64,000 bases of DNA from Pedobacter frigidisoli (GCF_004331675.1 NZ_SJSN01000011.1:124001-188000); one strand, 5' to 3'; shown: positions 51,947 to 62,100, counted from the stretch's first letter. Notes: generated by a model not told the origin, from the sequence alone. Made by a program: numbers and translations.

Positions 51947-52663
51947 ATGAACGCCCCGTTATCATGCATTGTAGTTGATGATTCTGATTTAGACAGGAAA
52001 GCCGTTGAGTGTGAAATACATAATTCTCTGGTTTTAAAACTTGATGGTAGTTTCGATAATTGCATCGAGGCACTGAGTTTTTATAATCATCGCAAACCAG
52101 ATATTTTATTTGTTGATATCGATATGCCTGAAATTAATGGTTTAGAATTTATTAAAGCCATTAATAGTACCAATACAATTAATGTAATTATTTCCTCACA
52201 TCCAGAATATGCCCTGGAAGGATTTCAATTAAAGGTTTTTGATTTTATACTTAAACCGTTAGAAACAGATCGCTTTGAAAGCACCATAAATAGGCTCCTA
52301 GATTTTATACAACTAAAAAGTAAGGCCGAAGCTTATGATGTACTTTTTGATAATGAGCATGTTGTTTTCAAAGATGGTTTAAAAACAATAAAGCTCGATG
52401 TTAACGAAATTTTATATTTAGAGGCTTTTGGTGATTATACCAAAATCGTGACGGATAAAAAGGTTCATTTAACACTAACAACACTCTCCAGATTTGTTGA
52501 TTCTTTACCCTTGGGTAAGTTTATTAGGATTCATAGAAGTTATGTAATTGCAAAGAATAAGGTGAATTCTTTTGGCTCGAAATCGGTAAACGTAGATGCA
52601 AATATTTTACCAATTGGAAAAACATACTTAAGAGAGGCAAAGCAGATTTTAAATTTTAGCTAA
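51947..52663 (+). CDS. LytTR-family response regulator
   Basis: 238 residues. Receiver domain 1-120: acidic pair Asp11-Asp12, phosphoacceptor Asp57 in LFVDIDMPEI, conserved SSHPEYALEGF and Lys in FILKPLE. The LytTR DNA-binding domain (about 135-238) includes ILYLEAFGDYTKIVT, LTTLSRFVDSLP and FIRIHRSYVIAKNKV. The stop is directly followed by the kinase ATG with no gap, so the two are translationally coupled. LytTR regulators bind tandem 9-bp repeats; matching repeats stand upstream of two of the next genes, so this is their likely regulator. Confidence 0.92.
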   Translation: MNAPLSCIVVDDSDLDRKAVECEIHNSLVLKLDGSFDNCIEALSFYNHRKPDILFVDIDMPEINGLEFIKAINSTNTINVIISSHPEYALEGFQLKVFDFILKPLETDRFESTINRLLDFIQLKSKAEAYDVLFDNEHVVFKDGLKTIKLDVNEILYLEAFGDYTKIVTDKKVHLTLTTLSRFVDSLPLGKFIRIHRSYVIAKNKVNSFGSKSVNVDANILPIGKTYLREAKQILNFS

Positions 52664-54772
52664 ATGAAAATATTAGGAATTGCCTATGTATTATCCTTTT
52701 TCTTTTTTATTAGTTGCTTTGGGCAAACTGATAAAAGAATTAGCTCCATTTTGGAAAAGGAAAAATTGTGTTCGCTAATTTCAGCAAAGTTGTCGGGAAG
52801 AAGTACCGCTATCGATTCGCTTATTCTTATTGGAAATGAAGGGTTAAAATTAACAAAGGCAGGTGAACATAACTATCGCTTTGCATTTCACCAAGCAATT
52901 GGTACGGGGTATTATTACAAACAGAATTTTTTAGCGGCAAGTAAACAGTTCGAGTTGAGTTATCAAGAAGCATCAAATGCTGGTATGATAGAAAAAAGCC
53001 TTAAACCATTGGGCAACCTTGTATCTGTTTATCATTATATGGGGCTGCAAAATAAAGCGGATGAAGCTGCCCGAAAACTTAAACTAATTGCTGAACAAAC
53101 CGATACGCTTAAAAGTGCTTCAGATGTTTACTATAATTTAGGACTCTACAATCAACAGCAAAAATTTTACTACAGCGTTGCGCTCGAATATTTTCTAAAA
53201 AGCTTAGAGCTGCATAAAGCCATTCTCGATACTACAACAATAGTTAAGAAAAAGCTCGATTATGGTGCGAAGTTAATGATGGTTGCGGAAATTTATCTTT
53301 ACTTAAAACAGCCTGATAAGGCAATTGAATATTTAAGCGACATAAAACCGTATCTAGGTTTATCAATTGTTTTAGATGTAGCGGTTTATGGAAAATTTAT
53401 AAGGGCTTATGGTTTACTCAACAATTCTAATGAGGCATTAAAATATTACAATCTTCTTCATCGAACGGTAGAGGGATCAACAGGAAAATGGTCTGAACTG
53501 GTTTCATCGAATAACGAAATGGCCTATTTAGCCATGGCTGATAAAAATTACAGTTTAGCGAAAAAATATATTGATAAAGCAGATAAGCAAGCAAAACTTG
53601 ATGGAAACGAATTACTTACTTCTTCAGTTAATACTTTATATGGCGATTATTATCGAGCAACAAATAACCTTTCGTTAGCGAGCAGGTATTATAAAATGTC
53701 TGAACCTGGAGCTTTGGTTTATAATAAGCAGCAATATGCTGAAGTACTGCAAAAGCTAACAGAGGTAGAGATTAAGAATGGAAATAAGGCTGCCGCTGAT
53801 GCGTATTTTCAAAAGTATGTTTTGATTTCTGACTCTCTTAATCAGCGAAAAATTTCATTAAACCTTGCCGAAATGGAAGCAAGGTTTCAAAATAAATACA
53901 AACAGCAAAAAATAGGCGTATTAAATAAGGAAAACGAGAGTAAGGATATACAGTTAAGCCAAGCAAAAACAACAAGGTTGCTGCTGATAGTAGGAGCATC
54001 ATTATTATTTATAGCTTTATTTTCAATTTATATTAACTTTAGGAATAAGCAAAAGGCAAATCTCTTGCTTGATAAGAAAAATCAACAGTTGGATATTATT
54101 AACAACCAGCTTGATAATGCCAACCAAACTAAAACAAAACTTTTTAGTATTATCTCTCACGATTTAAGAAGTCCTGTTAGTCAGCTTTTTACGTTTTTGA
54201 AACTTCAACAAAATGCCGCATTAATTTCTGAAGATGAAAAAGCGAAGCATCAGGAAAAGCTTATTCTATCTTCAACTAACTTATTGGCAACAATGGAAGA
54301 TTTGTTGTTATGGTCTAAAAGCCAAATGGAAAGTTTTAAACTCGATATTTGTACTGTTGATGTTAATGAACTCTTCGAAAATTCGATATTATTGATGAAA
54401 GGGCAGGCTGAGGCTAAGCAAATAGATTTGAAGCTGGGAGAGTTAGCTTTTAAAACGTTCGAAAGTGATGAAAATTTACTTACAATTATCATTAGAAACT
54501 TACTCCAAAACGCCATAAACCATTCTTATCAAAATAGCGATATTAAATTGAATGCAGGAATAGGTGCCAGTGGCAACAAATATCTTTCTATCGTTAATAA
54601 GGGAGATGAAATTTCTGCTCAAAAAATAGAAGAATTACTAAATCATTCTAATATCCAAAGTAAATCATCAGGTTATGGATTACTGATTGTTAAAGAGCTT
54701 ACCCAAAAGCTAAATGCAAGCTTAAACATTTCTAGCAGTTCGATCCAAACAGAAGTAACCATCGTTTTTTAA
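52664..54772 (+). CDS. Sensor histidine kinase with periplasmic TPR repeats
   Basis: 702 residues. An N-terminal signal (to about residue 20) precedes a TPR-like helical domain (about 45-410, units such as AIEYLSDIKPYLGL and SLAKKYIDKADKQAK), a coiled-coil, one transmembrane helix (about 439-460, LLLIVGASLLFIALFSIYI), and a cytoplasmic kinase. The H-box is SHDLRSPVSQLF with His499; the N-box is RNLLQNAINHS (about 611-621); the G2 box is SGYGLLIVKEL. The G1 box is weak (NKGDEIS rather than DxGxG). HisKA with LytTR is an uncommon pairing; most LytTR partners are of the LytS/HPK10 type. It probably senses a surface or periplasmic cue through the TPR region. Confidence 0.9.
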   Translation: MKILGIAYVLSFFFFISCFGQTDKRISSILEKEKLCSLISAKLSGRSTAIDSLILIGNEGLKLTKAGEHNYRFAFHQAIGTGYYYKQNFLAASKQFELSYQEASNAGMIEKSLKPLGNLVSVYHYMGLQNKADEAARKLKLIAEQTDTLKSASDVYYNLGLYNQQQKFYYSVALEYFLKSLELHKAILDTTTIVKKKLDYGAKLMMVAEIYLYLKQPDKAIEYLSDIKPYLGLSIVLDVAVYGKFIRAYGLLNNSNEALKYYNLLHRTVEGSTGKWSELVSSNNEMAYLAMADKNYSLAKKYIDKADKQAKLDGNELLTSSVNTLYGDYYRATNNLSLASRYYKMSEPGALVYNKQQYAEVLQKLTEVEIKNGNKAAADAYFQKYVLISDSLNQRKISLNLAEMEARFQNKYKQQKIGVLNKENESKDIQLSQAKTTRLLLIVGASLLFIALFSIYINFRNKQKANLLLDKKNQQLDIINNQLDNANQTKTKLFSIISHDLRSPVSQLFTFLKLQQNAALISEDEKAKHQEKLILSSTNLLATMEDLLLWSKSQMESFKLDICTVDVNELFENSILLMKGQAEAKQIDLKLGELAFKTFESDENLLTIIIRNLLQNAINHSYQNSDIKLNAGIGASGNKYLSIVNKGDEISAQKIEELLNHSNIQSKSSGYGLLIVKELTQKLNASLNISSSSIQTEVTIVF

Positions 54773-54780
54773 TTCCAGTT

Positions 54781-54816
54781 TCCGTTCACCGATTATTTCA
54801 ATCCGTTTATAGATTA
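54781..54816 (+). promoter_or_regulatory. LytTR-type tandem binding site, upstream of the small lipoprotein gene
   Basis: TCCGTTCACCGATTA (54781-54795) and TCCGTTTATAGATTA (54802-54816): direct repeats offset by exactly 21 bp. The second half TCCGTTTAT fits the published LytTR half-site [TA][AC][CA]GTTN[AG][TG] at all nine positions; the first at eight. It lies 54 nt before the ATG at 54870. Confidence 0.65.
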
Positions 54817-54869
54817 AATAAGTCTACTTTTTGACTTTACCAATAGGTTTATGTTCTAAATAAACCGAT

Positions 54870-55472
54870 ATGAAAACTAAATTGAATTTTACAAAAACGA
54901 TATGCTTAGGCTTATGTTTATTTATTTTTTCTATTTGCATTTCGTGCAATTCAAACTCATCTAAGGATAAAGTAAGTTCAACAGAAACTATCGCTGCCGA
55001 TGAGTATTTTTCGGTAAAGGTTAACGGAAAGTTGTGGCAAGCTTATCCATCAAAAGAATTTAAAGAGTATAATTTAAGCTATAAGGAATTGGGCCACCAA
55101 TTTTCCATTTTCGCCGAGGCAGAAGATGGCTCAAGGATGGATATATCTTTCCATTCTTCGAAAGATTTGGCCCCTGGTAACTATCCATCTACACGAAATG
55201 ATAATGGAATGTTGAGCGGAGTATTCTATTATCCAGAAGCCAAAAGCTCGGATAAGGAATTGGCGAGTGTAACACAAGAAATTCCCATTCAAGAAAATAC
55301 AGTACAAATCACGAAAATTGATAAAAGCAATAAAGAAGCTTATATAATTGAGGGAACTTTTTCACCAACAATGTATGCCGTTTATGAAACCAATCCTGAG
55401 CGATCTACTAAATTCTTAGAAGGTAAGTTTAAGGTTATCTATCGTCCTGATTCAATGAATCCGGCATTTTAG
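54870..55472 (+). CDS. Small lipoprotein of the LytTR-linked cluster
   Basis: 200 residues, lipoprotein (signal ending CISC, Cys26, then NSN). The mature part is beta-rich: FSVKVNGKLWQAYPS opens a domain seen in many small Bacteroidota lipoproteins (DUF6252-like in look), followed by HQFSIFAEAEDGSRMDISFH and YIIEGTFSPTMYAVY. I do not recognise a named family with certainty. It follows the kinase gene by 97 nt, with a LytTR-type site in between, so it probably has its own regulated promoter. Confidence 0.65.
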   Translation: MKTKLNFTKTICLGLCLFIFSICISCNSNSSKDKVSSTETIAADEYFSVKVNGKLWQAYPSKEFKEYNLSYKELGHQFSIFAEAEDGSRMDISFHSSKDLAPGNYPSTRNDNGMLSGVFYYPEAKSSDKELASVTQEIPIQENTVQITKIDKSNKEAYIIEGTFSPTMYAVYETNPERSTKFLEGKFKVIYRPDSMNPAF

Positions 55473-55494
55473 TCCAAAAAATACTAACATCTTT

Positions 55495-55530
55495 TCCGCT
55501 CACCGATTATAGCAATACGTTCATCGATTA
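55495..55530 (+). promoter_or_regulatory. LytTR-type tandem binding site, upstream of the collagen-like gene
   Basis: TCCGCTCACCGATTA (55495-55509) and TACGTTCATCGATTA (55516-55530): direct repeats offset by exactly 21 bp. The second half TACGTTCAT fits the LytTR half-site consensus at all nine positions. It has the same layout as the site at 54781 and lies 77 nt before the ATG at 55607. Confidence 0.65.
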
Positions 55531-55606
55531 GAAATGAATGCAGCTAATGCGCCTGGGTATCTTCAATTAGTGATTTGCAAACTTCAATATAATAAAAACT
55601 ACAACC

Positions 55607-57394
55607 ATGAAAAAAAACTACTTATTCAGCCTGATTTTTTTAATCGTAGCGATGATCAGTTCCTGTACTAAACAAGGTTTAACTGGACCAGAAGGGCCAG
55701 CAGGACCAATCGGACCAGCAGGGCCAGTTGGAGCGCTTGGCGCTGCAGGTGCAGATGGAAGTATAATTTATAGTGGAACAACAGCGCCAGCTTTAACAGT
55801 TGGTAAACTTGGAGATTATTATTTAAATATCGCTACAGCTCAACTATATGGCCCAAAAGTGGCTTCAGGTTGGGGAACACCCATAACTTTAATGGGTGCA
55901 AATGGCGCTGCGGGAACCAATGGCACGAATGGAGCCAACGGTACAAATGGCACTAATGGTACAAATGGAACCAACGGAACCAATGGAAGTTCGACCTTAA
56001 GTGGCACAGGAGCACCAAATGCTGCTTTAGGAACAAACGGCGATTATTATCTCGATAAAACGAATTTTCTATTGTATGGCCCGAAGATAGCATCTAGTTG
56101 GGGAATACCAATTTTATTGAGAGGTGCAGATGGAGCACAAGGCCCTACAGGTGCTGCTGGGAAAGATGGCAGCATCATTTATAGTGGCTCAGGAGCGCCA
56201 GTTACAACAATAGGCGTAATTGGAGATTATTATTTAGATAAAAATACAGCTAGTTTATATGGACCTAAAACTGCAGGTGGTTGGGGTACTGCTCTAATTC
56301 TCAAAGGTACAAATGGTACCAATGGAACGAACGGTGCAAACGGAACAAACGGTGCAAACGGAACGAACGGTGCAAATGGCACTGATGGAACCAATGGCAC
56401 AAACGGTAGCGTAACTTATAGTGGTATTGCGCCACCAGATTCTACAATTGGCAATTTTGGCGATTACTATTTAAGCCGATTAACTTATGAGCTTTATGGC
56501 CCGAAAAACGTTGATGGTTGGGGAGTGCCTATTTTATTAAGAGGTGCAGATGGTGCTCAAGGCCCAACAGGACCAGCGGGTGCTGATGGTACGATTATTT
56601 ATAGCGGAGATTACAACCCCGATCCAAATTTGGGGAAAATTGGCGATTTCTATTTTGGTAGGTTAGTAACCAGAATGTTTGGTCCTAAAACGGTTTCAGG
56701 CTGGGGCGCTGGTACTTTCCTAAAAGGATCAGATGGTACCAATGGAACTAATGGTACCAATGGAAATACAATCTTAAGTGGCGGCGGTTCTCCTCAAAAC
56801 ACATTAGGTAACAACGGAGATTTTTACATTGATTTATCAACATATACAATGTATGGCCCTAAAGCTGGCGGTGTTTGGAGCTTTCCTGGCATGAGTTTAA
56901 AAGGAGCAGATGGAAATTCTAACGTAATTGCTTTAGAAACAGCCGATAATGTAACTTTTAGCTGGATTGTGCAAACAGACAACTATGTACTAAGAAAACA
57001 GGGTGTTTCGTTTAACGATACTACAATGGTATTTAATATTCCTGCAGCAAACTTTACTGCGGCTAAAACTGGCGTAGTAATGGTTTATATCCGCAAAAAT
57101 TCGGGTGGAGGTAGCTACAGTTGGCAACAGTTAAACTACACTGAAAAAACTAACGCTTACACAGTGAACTATGTTTCTAACCTAAGGGTTAATGCGGCTG
57201 ATGCCAAGGTTAGAATTTCCTATAATAATCCTTTTGTAACACATCAATCTTACCCAGTAGATAAGGTTCGGATAGTAATTATTCCACCAAGTTCTATAGG
57301 AACATTGGGTACAATCGCTCCTAATCAATCGCCAATGTTGCAAGCTATGCAGAAACTTCATCTCAGCGATAAGGATTTCATAAAAATACAATGA
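55607..57394 (+). CDS. Collagen-like modular surface lipoprotein
   Basis: 595 residues, lipoprotein (MISSC, Cys20, then TKQG). The body alternates Gly-X-Y collagen-like tracts (GPEGPAGPIGPAGP at 27-40; later GTNGTNGANG runs) with six copies of a 49-residue module: xIxYSG......G..GDYYL...T..LYGPK...GWG.P..L.G.(D/N)G. The modules begin near residues 51, 124, 182, 257, 315 and 380. A non-collagenous C-terminal domain (about 430-595) follows. Collagen tracts probably trimerise into a stalk with globular knots, presented on the cell surface. Its stop overlaps an ATG (57391), but the true next start is at 57460. A LytTR-type site lies upstream. Confidence 0.85.
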   Translation: MKKNYLFSLIFLIVAMISSCTKQGLTGPEGPAGPIGPAGPVGALGAAGADGSIIYSGTTAPALTVGKLGDYYLNIATAQLYGPKVASGWGTPITLMGANGAAGTNGTNGANGTNGTNGTNGTNGTNGSSTLSGTGAPNAALGTNGDYYLDKTNFLLYGPKIASSWGIPILLRGADGAQGPTGAAGKDGSIIYSGSGAPVTTIGVIGDYYLDKNTASLYGPKTAGGWGTALILKGTNGTNGTNGANGTNGANGTNGANGTDGTNGTNGSVTYSGIAPPDSTIGNFGDYYLSRLTYELYGPKNVDGWGVPILLRGADGAQGPTGPAGADGTIIYSGDYNPDPNLGKIGDFYFGRLVTRMFGPKTVSGWGAGTFLKGSDGTNGTNGTNGNTILSGGGSPQNTLGNNGDFYIDLSTYTMYGPKAGGVWSFPGMSLKGADGNSNVIALETADNVTFSWIVQTDNYVLRKQGVSFNDTTMVFNIPAANFTAAKTGVVMVYIRKNSGGGSYSWQQLNYTEKTNAYTVNYVSNLRVNAADAKVRISYNNPFVTHQSYPVDKVRIVIIPPSSIGTLGTIAPNQSPMLQAMQKLHLSDKDFIKIQ

Positions 57395-57404
57395 TAGCGC
57401 TTTT

Positions 57405-57433
57405 ATCAGCAGGTTCATCGCCTGCTGATTTTT
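57405..57433 (+). terminator. Hairpin between the collagen-like and barrel genes
   Basis: ATCAGCAGG / CCTGCTGAT stem with a 7-nt loop, then TTTTTC. It starts 11 nt past the collagen-like stop and ends 27 nt before the next ATG. It may end most transcripts and let some pass, lowering expression of the barrel and giant protein. Confidence 0.7.
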
Positions 57434-57459
57434 CTAACGTATCCTTAAATCATGATTTT

Positions 57460-59145
57460 ATGAAACGCTTATCAATATTATTTTCGGGGTTTTTGCTTGT
57501 GCTTTTTGTTGCATTCAGTGCTGCTGCACAAGATTTAGGTAGCATAGGGAAACAAAAACCAATTACCATAAATGGATCGCTGGGCTTGGGCTTCGGAACT
57601 TATAATGTAAATGGCATTCCGGCAAGGCAAAGGGCTTTTTCTTATATATTTAATGGGGCGCCTACACTTTCCTTATATGGTGTTTCATTCCCATTTACAG
57701 TTGTTGTAAGCGATCAACAGCGAAGTTATACCCAACCTTTTAATCAATACGGTATCAGCCCAACTTATAAATGGGCAACGTTTCATGCTGGCTGGCGTAG
57801 TTTAGAGTTTTCTCCATTTACCTTAGCGGGGCATAATTTTTTGGGTGGCGGTGTAGAATTAAATCCCGGTAAATTAAGGCTGGGGTTTATTTACGGTCGA
57901 TTCAATAAAGCTATTGAAGAAGATCTAAACCAGCCTTTAGCTTTGGCGCAACAATCGGCCTATAAAAGAACTGCCTACAGTTTAAAACTCGGCTTAGGAA
58001 CAGAGCGAAACCATTTCGATTTAATCTTCTTAAATGGTAAGGATGATGTTAATTCATTGGCTATAAAGCCAACATCGTTCTTATTAACTCCAGCCCAAAA
58101 TATGGTTTTAGGTTTTTCATCAAAATTTAGCTTTTTAAAGCATTTTGTAGTAGATATGGATGTTTCGGGAAGTATTTACACACGGAATGTTTTATCAGAT
58201 ACGATTCAAAACCTAGAGCTTAATAAGATCAATTTCATTAAAAAACTAATCACTTTAAACGCTTCAACTCAATTATTAACAGCTGCACAAACCAGTATTG
58301 GCTACCAAGCCACAAACTACAACTTAAAAGTTCGGTACCGTAGGGTAGATCCTGATTATAAAAGTATGGGTGCCTATTATTTCGAAACTGATGTTCAGAA
58401 TTACACGCTCGAGGGAATGTTGAGACTACTAAAAGGGCAAATGCAATTAAGCGGAAGCTTTGGTATTCAAAATGATAATATCCTGCACGATAAATCTTTC
58501 CGTTCTAACCGAAAAATTGGTTCGGCAAATGTTTCATACAACAAACCAGATTATGGTATCGATCTTCGATATACAAACTTTGGCATCACTCAAGATAGAG
58601 GTCTTAATCCGGTTATCGATATGTTACGAGTAGCTAGAACTAACCATAATTTAAGTTCAGTATTTAGATATAGTATTAATAATGAATCGATTACTCATGG
58701 TTTTGTTTTGGTTGGGAACATTCAGTCGCTTATCGATTTAAATGAATTTACAAAGCCAAATAGTAAATCGAACAGTAAAATTGTAAATCTTTCGTACCAA
58801 TTAGGATTGCCAAAAAAATCGTTTGGAGCAAATATAAGTGGGAGTTATACAGTGGCTGATGTTTCTTTTGGAAGAACGATTTTCTATGGACCAACCTTAG
58901 GTGTAAGCCAATCCATGGATAAGGGAAATTTAGGCCTTAATGCTGCGGTAAGTTATCAATTGCAGCGAAATAATGATATCGACGCGGGAAATATTTTCAA
59001 TATAAACTTTAATAGTTCTTATCGTTTAGGCAAAAAGAATGCTGCAAATCTTTCTATTAATTACCTCAAAAGCAGCTCGAAAGATATTACCCTACCATCA
59101 TTTAATGAGTTAAGATCCAGTCTTGGTTTAGTTCACTCCTTTTAA
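57460..59145 (+). CDS. Outer membrane beta-barrel protein of the surface cluster
   Basis: 561 residues with a signal peptide (MKRLSILFSG..AAA, cleaved about residue 23). The rest is strand-rich with alternating aromatics, e.g. SLGLGFGTYNVNG, HFVVDMDVSGSIYTRNV, YQATNYNLKVRYRRVDPDY, and ends SLGLVHSF with a terminal Phe, consistent with an outer membrane barrel of around 20-26 strands. I recognise no named family. I start at ATG 57460; the longer form from 57391 would run through the hairpin and bury the signal peptide. It sits 7-13 nt before the giant gene's start, so the two are coupled. Confidence 0.75.
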   Translation: MKRLSILFSGFLLVLFVAFSAAAQDLGSIGKQKPITINGSLGLGFGTYNVNGIPARQRAFSYIFNGAPTLSLYGVSFPFTVVVSDQQRSYTQPFNQYGISPTYKWATFHAGWRSLEFSPFTLAGHNFLGGGVELNPGKLRLGFIYGRFNKAIEEDLNQPLALAQQSAYKRTAYSLKLGLGTERNHFDLIFLNGKDDVNSLAIKPTSFLLTPAQNMVLGFSSKFSFLKHFVVDMDVSGSIYTRNVLSDTIQNLELNKINFIKKLITLNASTQLLTAAQTSIGYQATNYNLKVRYRRVDPDYKSMGAYYFETDVQNYTLEGMLRLLKGQMQLSGSFGIQNDNILHDKSFRSNRKIGSANVSYNKPDYGIDLRYTNFGITQDRGLNPVIDMLRVARTNHNLSSVFRYSINNESITHGFVLVGNIQSLIDLNEFTKPNSKSNSKIVNLSYQLGLPKKSFGANISGSYTVADVSFGRTIFYGPTLGVSQSMDKGNLGLNAAVSYQLQRNNDIDAGNIFNINFNSSYRLGKKNAANLSINYLKSSSKDITLPSFNELRSSLGLVHSF

Positions 59146-59158
59146 AAAATTAATGTTT

Positions 59159-62100
59159 ATGAAAAATTTCTATCAAATTATAAAGGGTTTCAGTAGAACA
59201 TCAACATTGTTTTTGATATTCTTTTTATGGATAGGTATTTACCACGCTATCGCTCAAACTAATCCATCGGTAAATATTTCAGTAACAATTGCTGGTCCTT
59301 ACTCGCCATTTTATTCTGATTATGCAGGTCCAAATGCATCCAAAGTATTACTGATTGTTCAAAATTTAACGGCAACACAGAGGAGCATAAAATTAACAGG
59401 ACAGTTAACTGGTGATAATGGCATAAAAATAACTACGAAATCTAACTACGTACCGCTAAAACCAATTCTTTTAGGTCCGAATGAAACAAAGCAGCTAAAT
59501 GGGCTGGCTTTAACTGATATTTTTGACTTGAATACCTTAAATGTTTACGGAGTTGATAAGGTGAAACTCGTTCAAACATCTCGCTTACCCGAAGGTAATT
59601 ATACTTTTTGTATTCAGGCTGTAGATATGGCAAACAATCAGGTAATTTCATCTAACGCTCCACTGGGTTGTACAACGATAAGTATCATTTATCCAGATGC
59701 GCCATTTCTAATCAATCCAATCCAAAACTCGGCTACTCAAAAAATGTTTTCGTTTGCTTGGGCCAATGCGAACATTGTTCCAGGTACAACACAGTACACC
59801 TTGCAAGTAGTCGAAATGCCTGATGTAAGGCAAGATCCCAATCAAGTTTTAAACGCGGCAACAAGATTTGCCATAAACAGGACGATTTTTAAGTTAACAA
59901 GTACAATTTTATCTCCGTCAGATCCACCTTTAATAGAGGGAAAGCGTTATGCATGGCGAATTATCGCTACCGACCTCACAGGGCAAGTGGTTTTTAAAAA
60001 TAGAGGGATTAGTACAGCAAATGAATTTCGCTATCTCGAAAAGCCATACATCGCCTCAACGTTCGAACTTAAAACACCAGAGGAAAACAAAAGAATTAAG
60101 AATTTAAATGACCTCGTTTTTGAATGGAAATTCACAGACAATTCTGCCTTGAATGATAATGTTGGGTTTTATGATGGGCCACAGAGACAAAACAGTTTTA
60201 ATAGTGGAAACTTGTTAGGTGGAAGCAGCAGTAAATTCGAATTGTATATTAAAAGAGTTAAAACTGCAGATGAAATTTCTGCTGAGAAAAGAGCAGGTTG
60301 GAGCAATGCCTTTGGTAAATCAAATGTTGTAAAAGATAATGGTATTGTTATTCCCATAGATAAACAAATGATAGATTTTAAATCTACGCCGGCAATGGCT
60401 AATTACTTGAAAGATGATAATAGTTATGAATGGTATATTAAGGATACTAAAACAGCTACAGAATCAGCTAAACGGATATTTGTTGTCAAATATGATAAGG
60501 TTATCATCAACTACAACGTAAAGGTATCTGGTAATTTGAAATATAAATTTGCTGCTGATCAAAAAGGTATAGAATTGGCGGCAAAAGATATTCAAATAAT
60601 GCGGGTTAGGTTATTGGCCCCAATCTATAAAGTTAAGCGCAAGGTTACTACAACTCAAAATGGAGTTGAAAAAACAGATGTTAAGGAAATAGACAGTGTT
60701 GCTATGGTTAGTAATTTAACAAGCTATCCATACGGGCAAACGAGTTTGGCAACTGCTGGTTTTGTTACGTCTGCAACCACTGATAAAAATGGTAATTTTC
60801 AGGTTTCTGTTCCCATTAGTACAAGCCAATATGTTATTCATGATGACAATATTATCGTACCAGGAACTAAAAAAAGGTATGCGGAGGTAGATGGATTGGT
60901 AGTTAGAGTTAACGATTCTCGTTTTTCTGATGCCAATTGGTTTATCTATCCAACATCAGATCATCAAAGTATTTTATTAGATGATGAAACCGTTCAAGTA
61001 TTTGATTATAAGCTAAACGTTAAGTTTAATGTAACTAACCAAAAAGATTATAAGGGTAAATTATATGTTCTGAAAAATGAGAATAGCTTGGTAAAAGGAG
61101 AAGTAATGAATGTTGCTGGAGAAACTAAGGACGTTCTAAACATGACCAAGAATAATTATTATGTACCTAGCGATAAATCTAGCTCTCAATATAAATATAG
61201 CCATACACCTTACAGTGTTGTTGGATCTCAAAAGGTTGAAAATGCACAAAATATAGACTTTTCAAAGCTAGCAGTATCGCTTACTAAAGATGATGTTTAC
61301 ACGGTGTATTTTGAGCCAGATATAGCGCAAAACGCACTATATTTTACTCCACAAACCATTAACAAAAGGGTAGTAAAACCTGCTGGTTTTTTAAGTACTA
61401 AGTTTGGTAGTACAGTTCCAAATCAAACTTTAACTTTTGGCCCAAAATACCTAACCATGAAAGTTTCAGGTAGGTATTTATACGAATGGAAATTGCCGTA
61501 CGGTAAGCCATTTACTAAAAAACCTTTACCAGAAAGAACCAAGCTTATTTTAATGAGGGGAAACCTGAATTATACCAGCATGGGCAATACTGCAACAGCT
61601 GATAAAACTAAAACTGTAGCTACAGCTACAATTGGTAAAAATGGAGAATATAGTTTTAAGCTCGGAGTATTCGATTACGATTCATTTAATGGGAACGAAG
61701 GGCGTGATTTTTACATTCTTATCGATGATAATTACTACTCTTCGGAACCGCAAACCATTAAATACAATCAAAATGCAGATATTGTAATGACTGAGCTGGT
61801 TGCTCAAGTTAATCAGTTTTCTTTTACCTCGAGGTTAAGAAACCAAGCTACCAATAAACCAGTAGCCTTAATGGAGGTTTACCTTTGTAGAAAACAGGGA
61901 GCAAAGCCCCTTACTATCCCATCGGATGAGGGAGACCCCGGACGAAAAGACTACTTTAAGAAAGTATATACAGATAATTATGGTACTAAGTACGATATTA
62001 TTGATAAGATTGAGCCTGGAAAACTTAGTGCAGATGGAAGTTTTACCTTTAATCGATTGGTACTTCCTTCGGCAGATTTAACTGATGAATATTTTATTTT

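Noticed and set aside
55900..56000. Tandem GTN-coding repeats in the collagen-like gene as a CRISPR or DNA microsatellite
   Set aside because: The units are 9-nt coding repeats with shuffled synonymous codons, no spacers of CRISPR size, and they keep the frame of a long protein.
57391..57459. N-terminal extension of the barrel protein from ATG 57391
   Set aside because: It overlaps the collagen-like stop, is encoded through a terminator hairpin, and would put 23 polar residues before a clear signal peptide.
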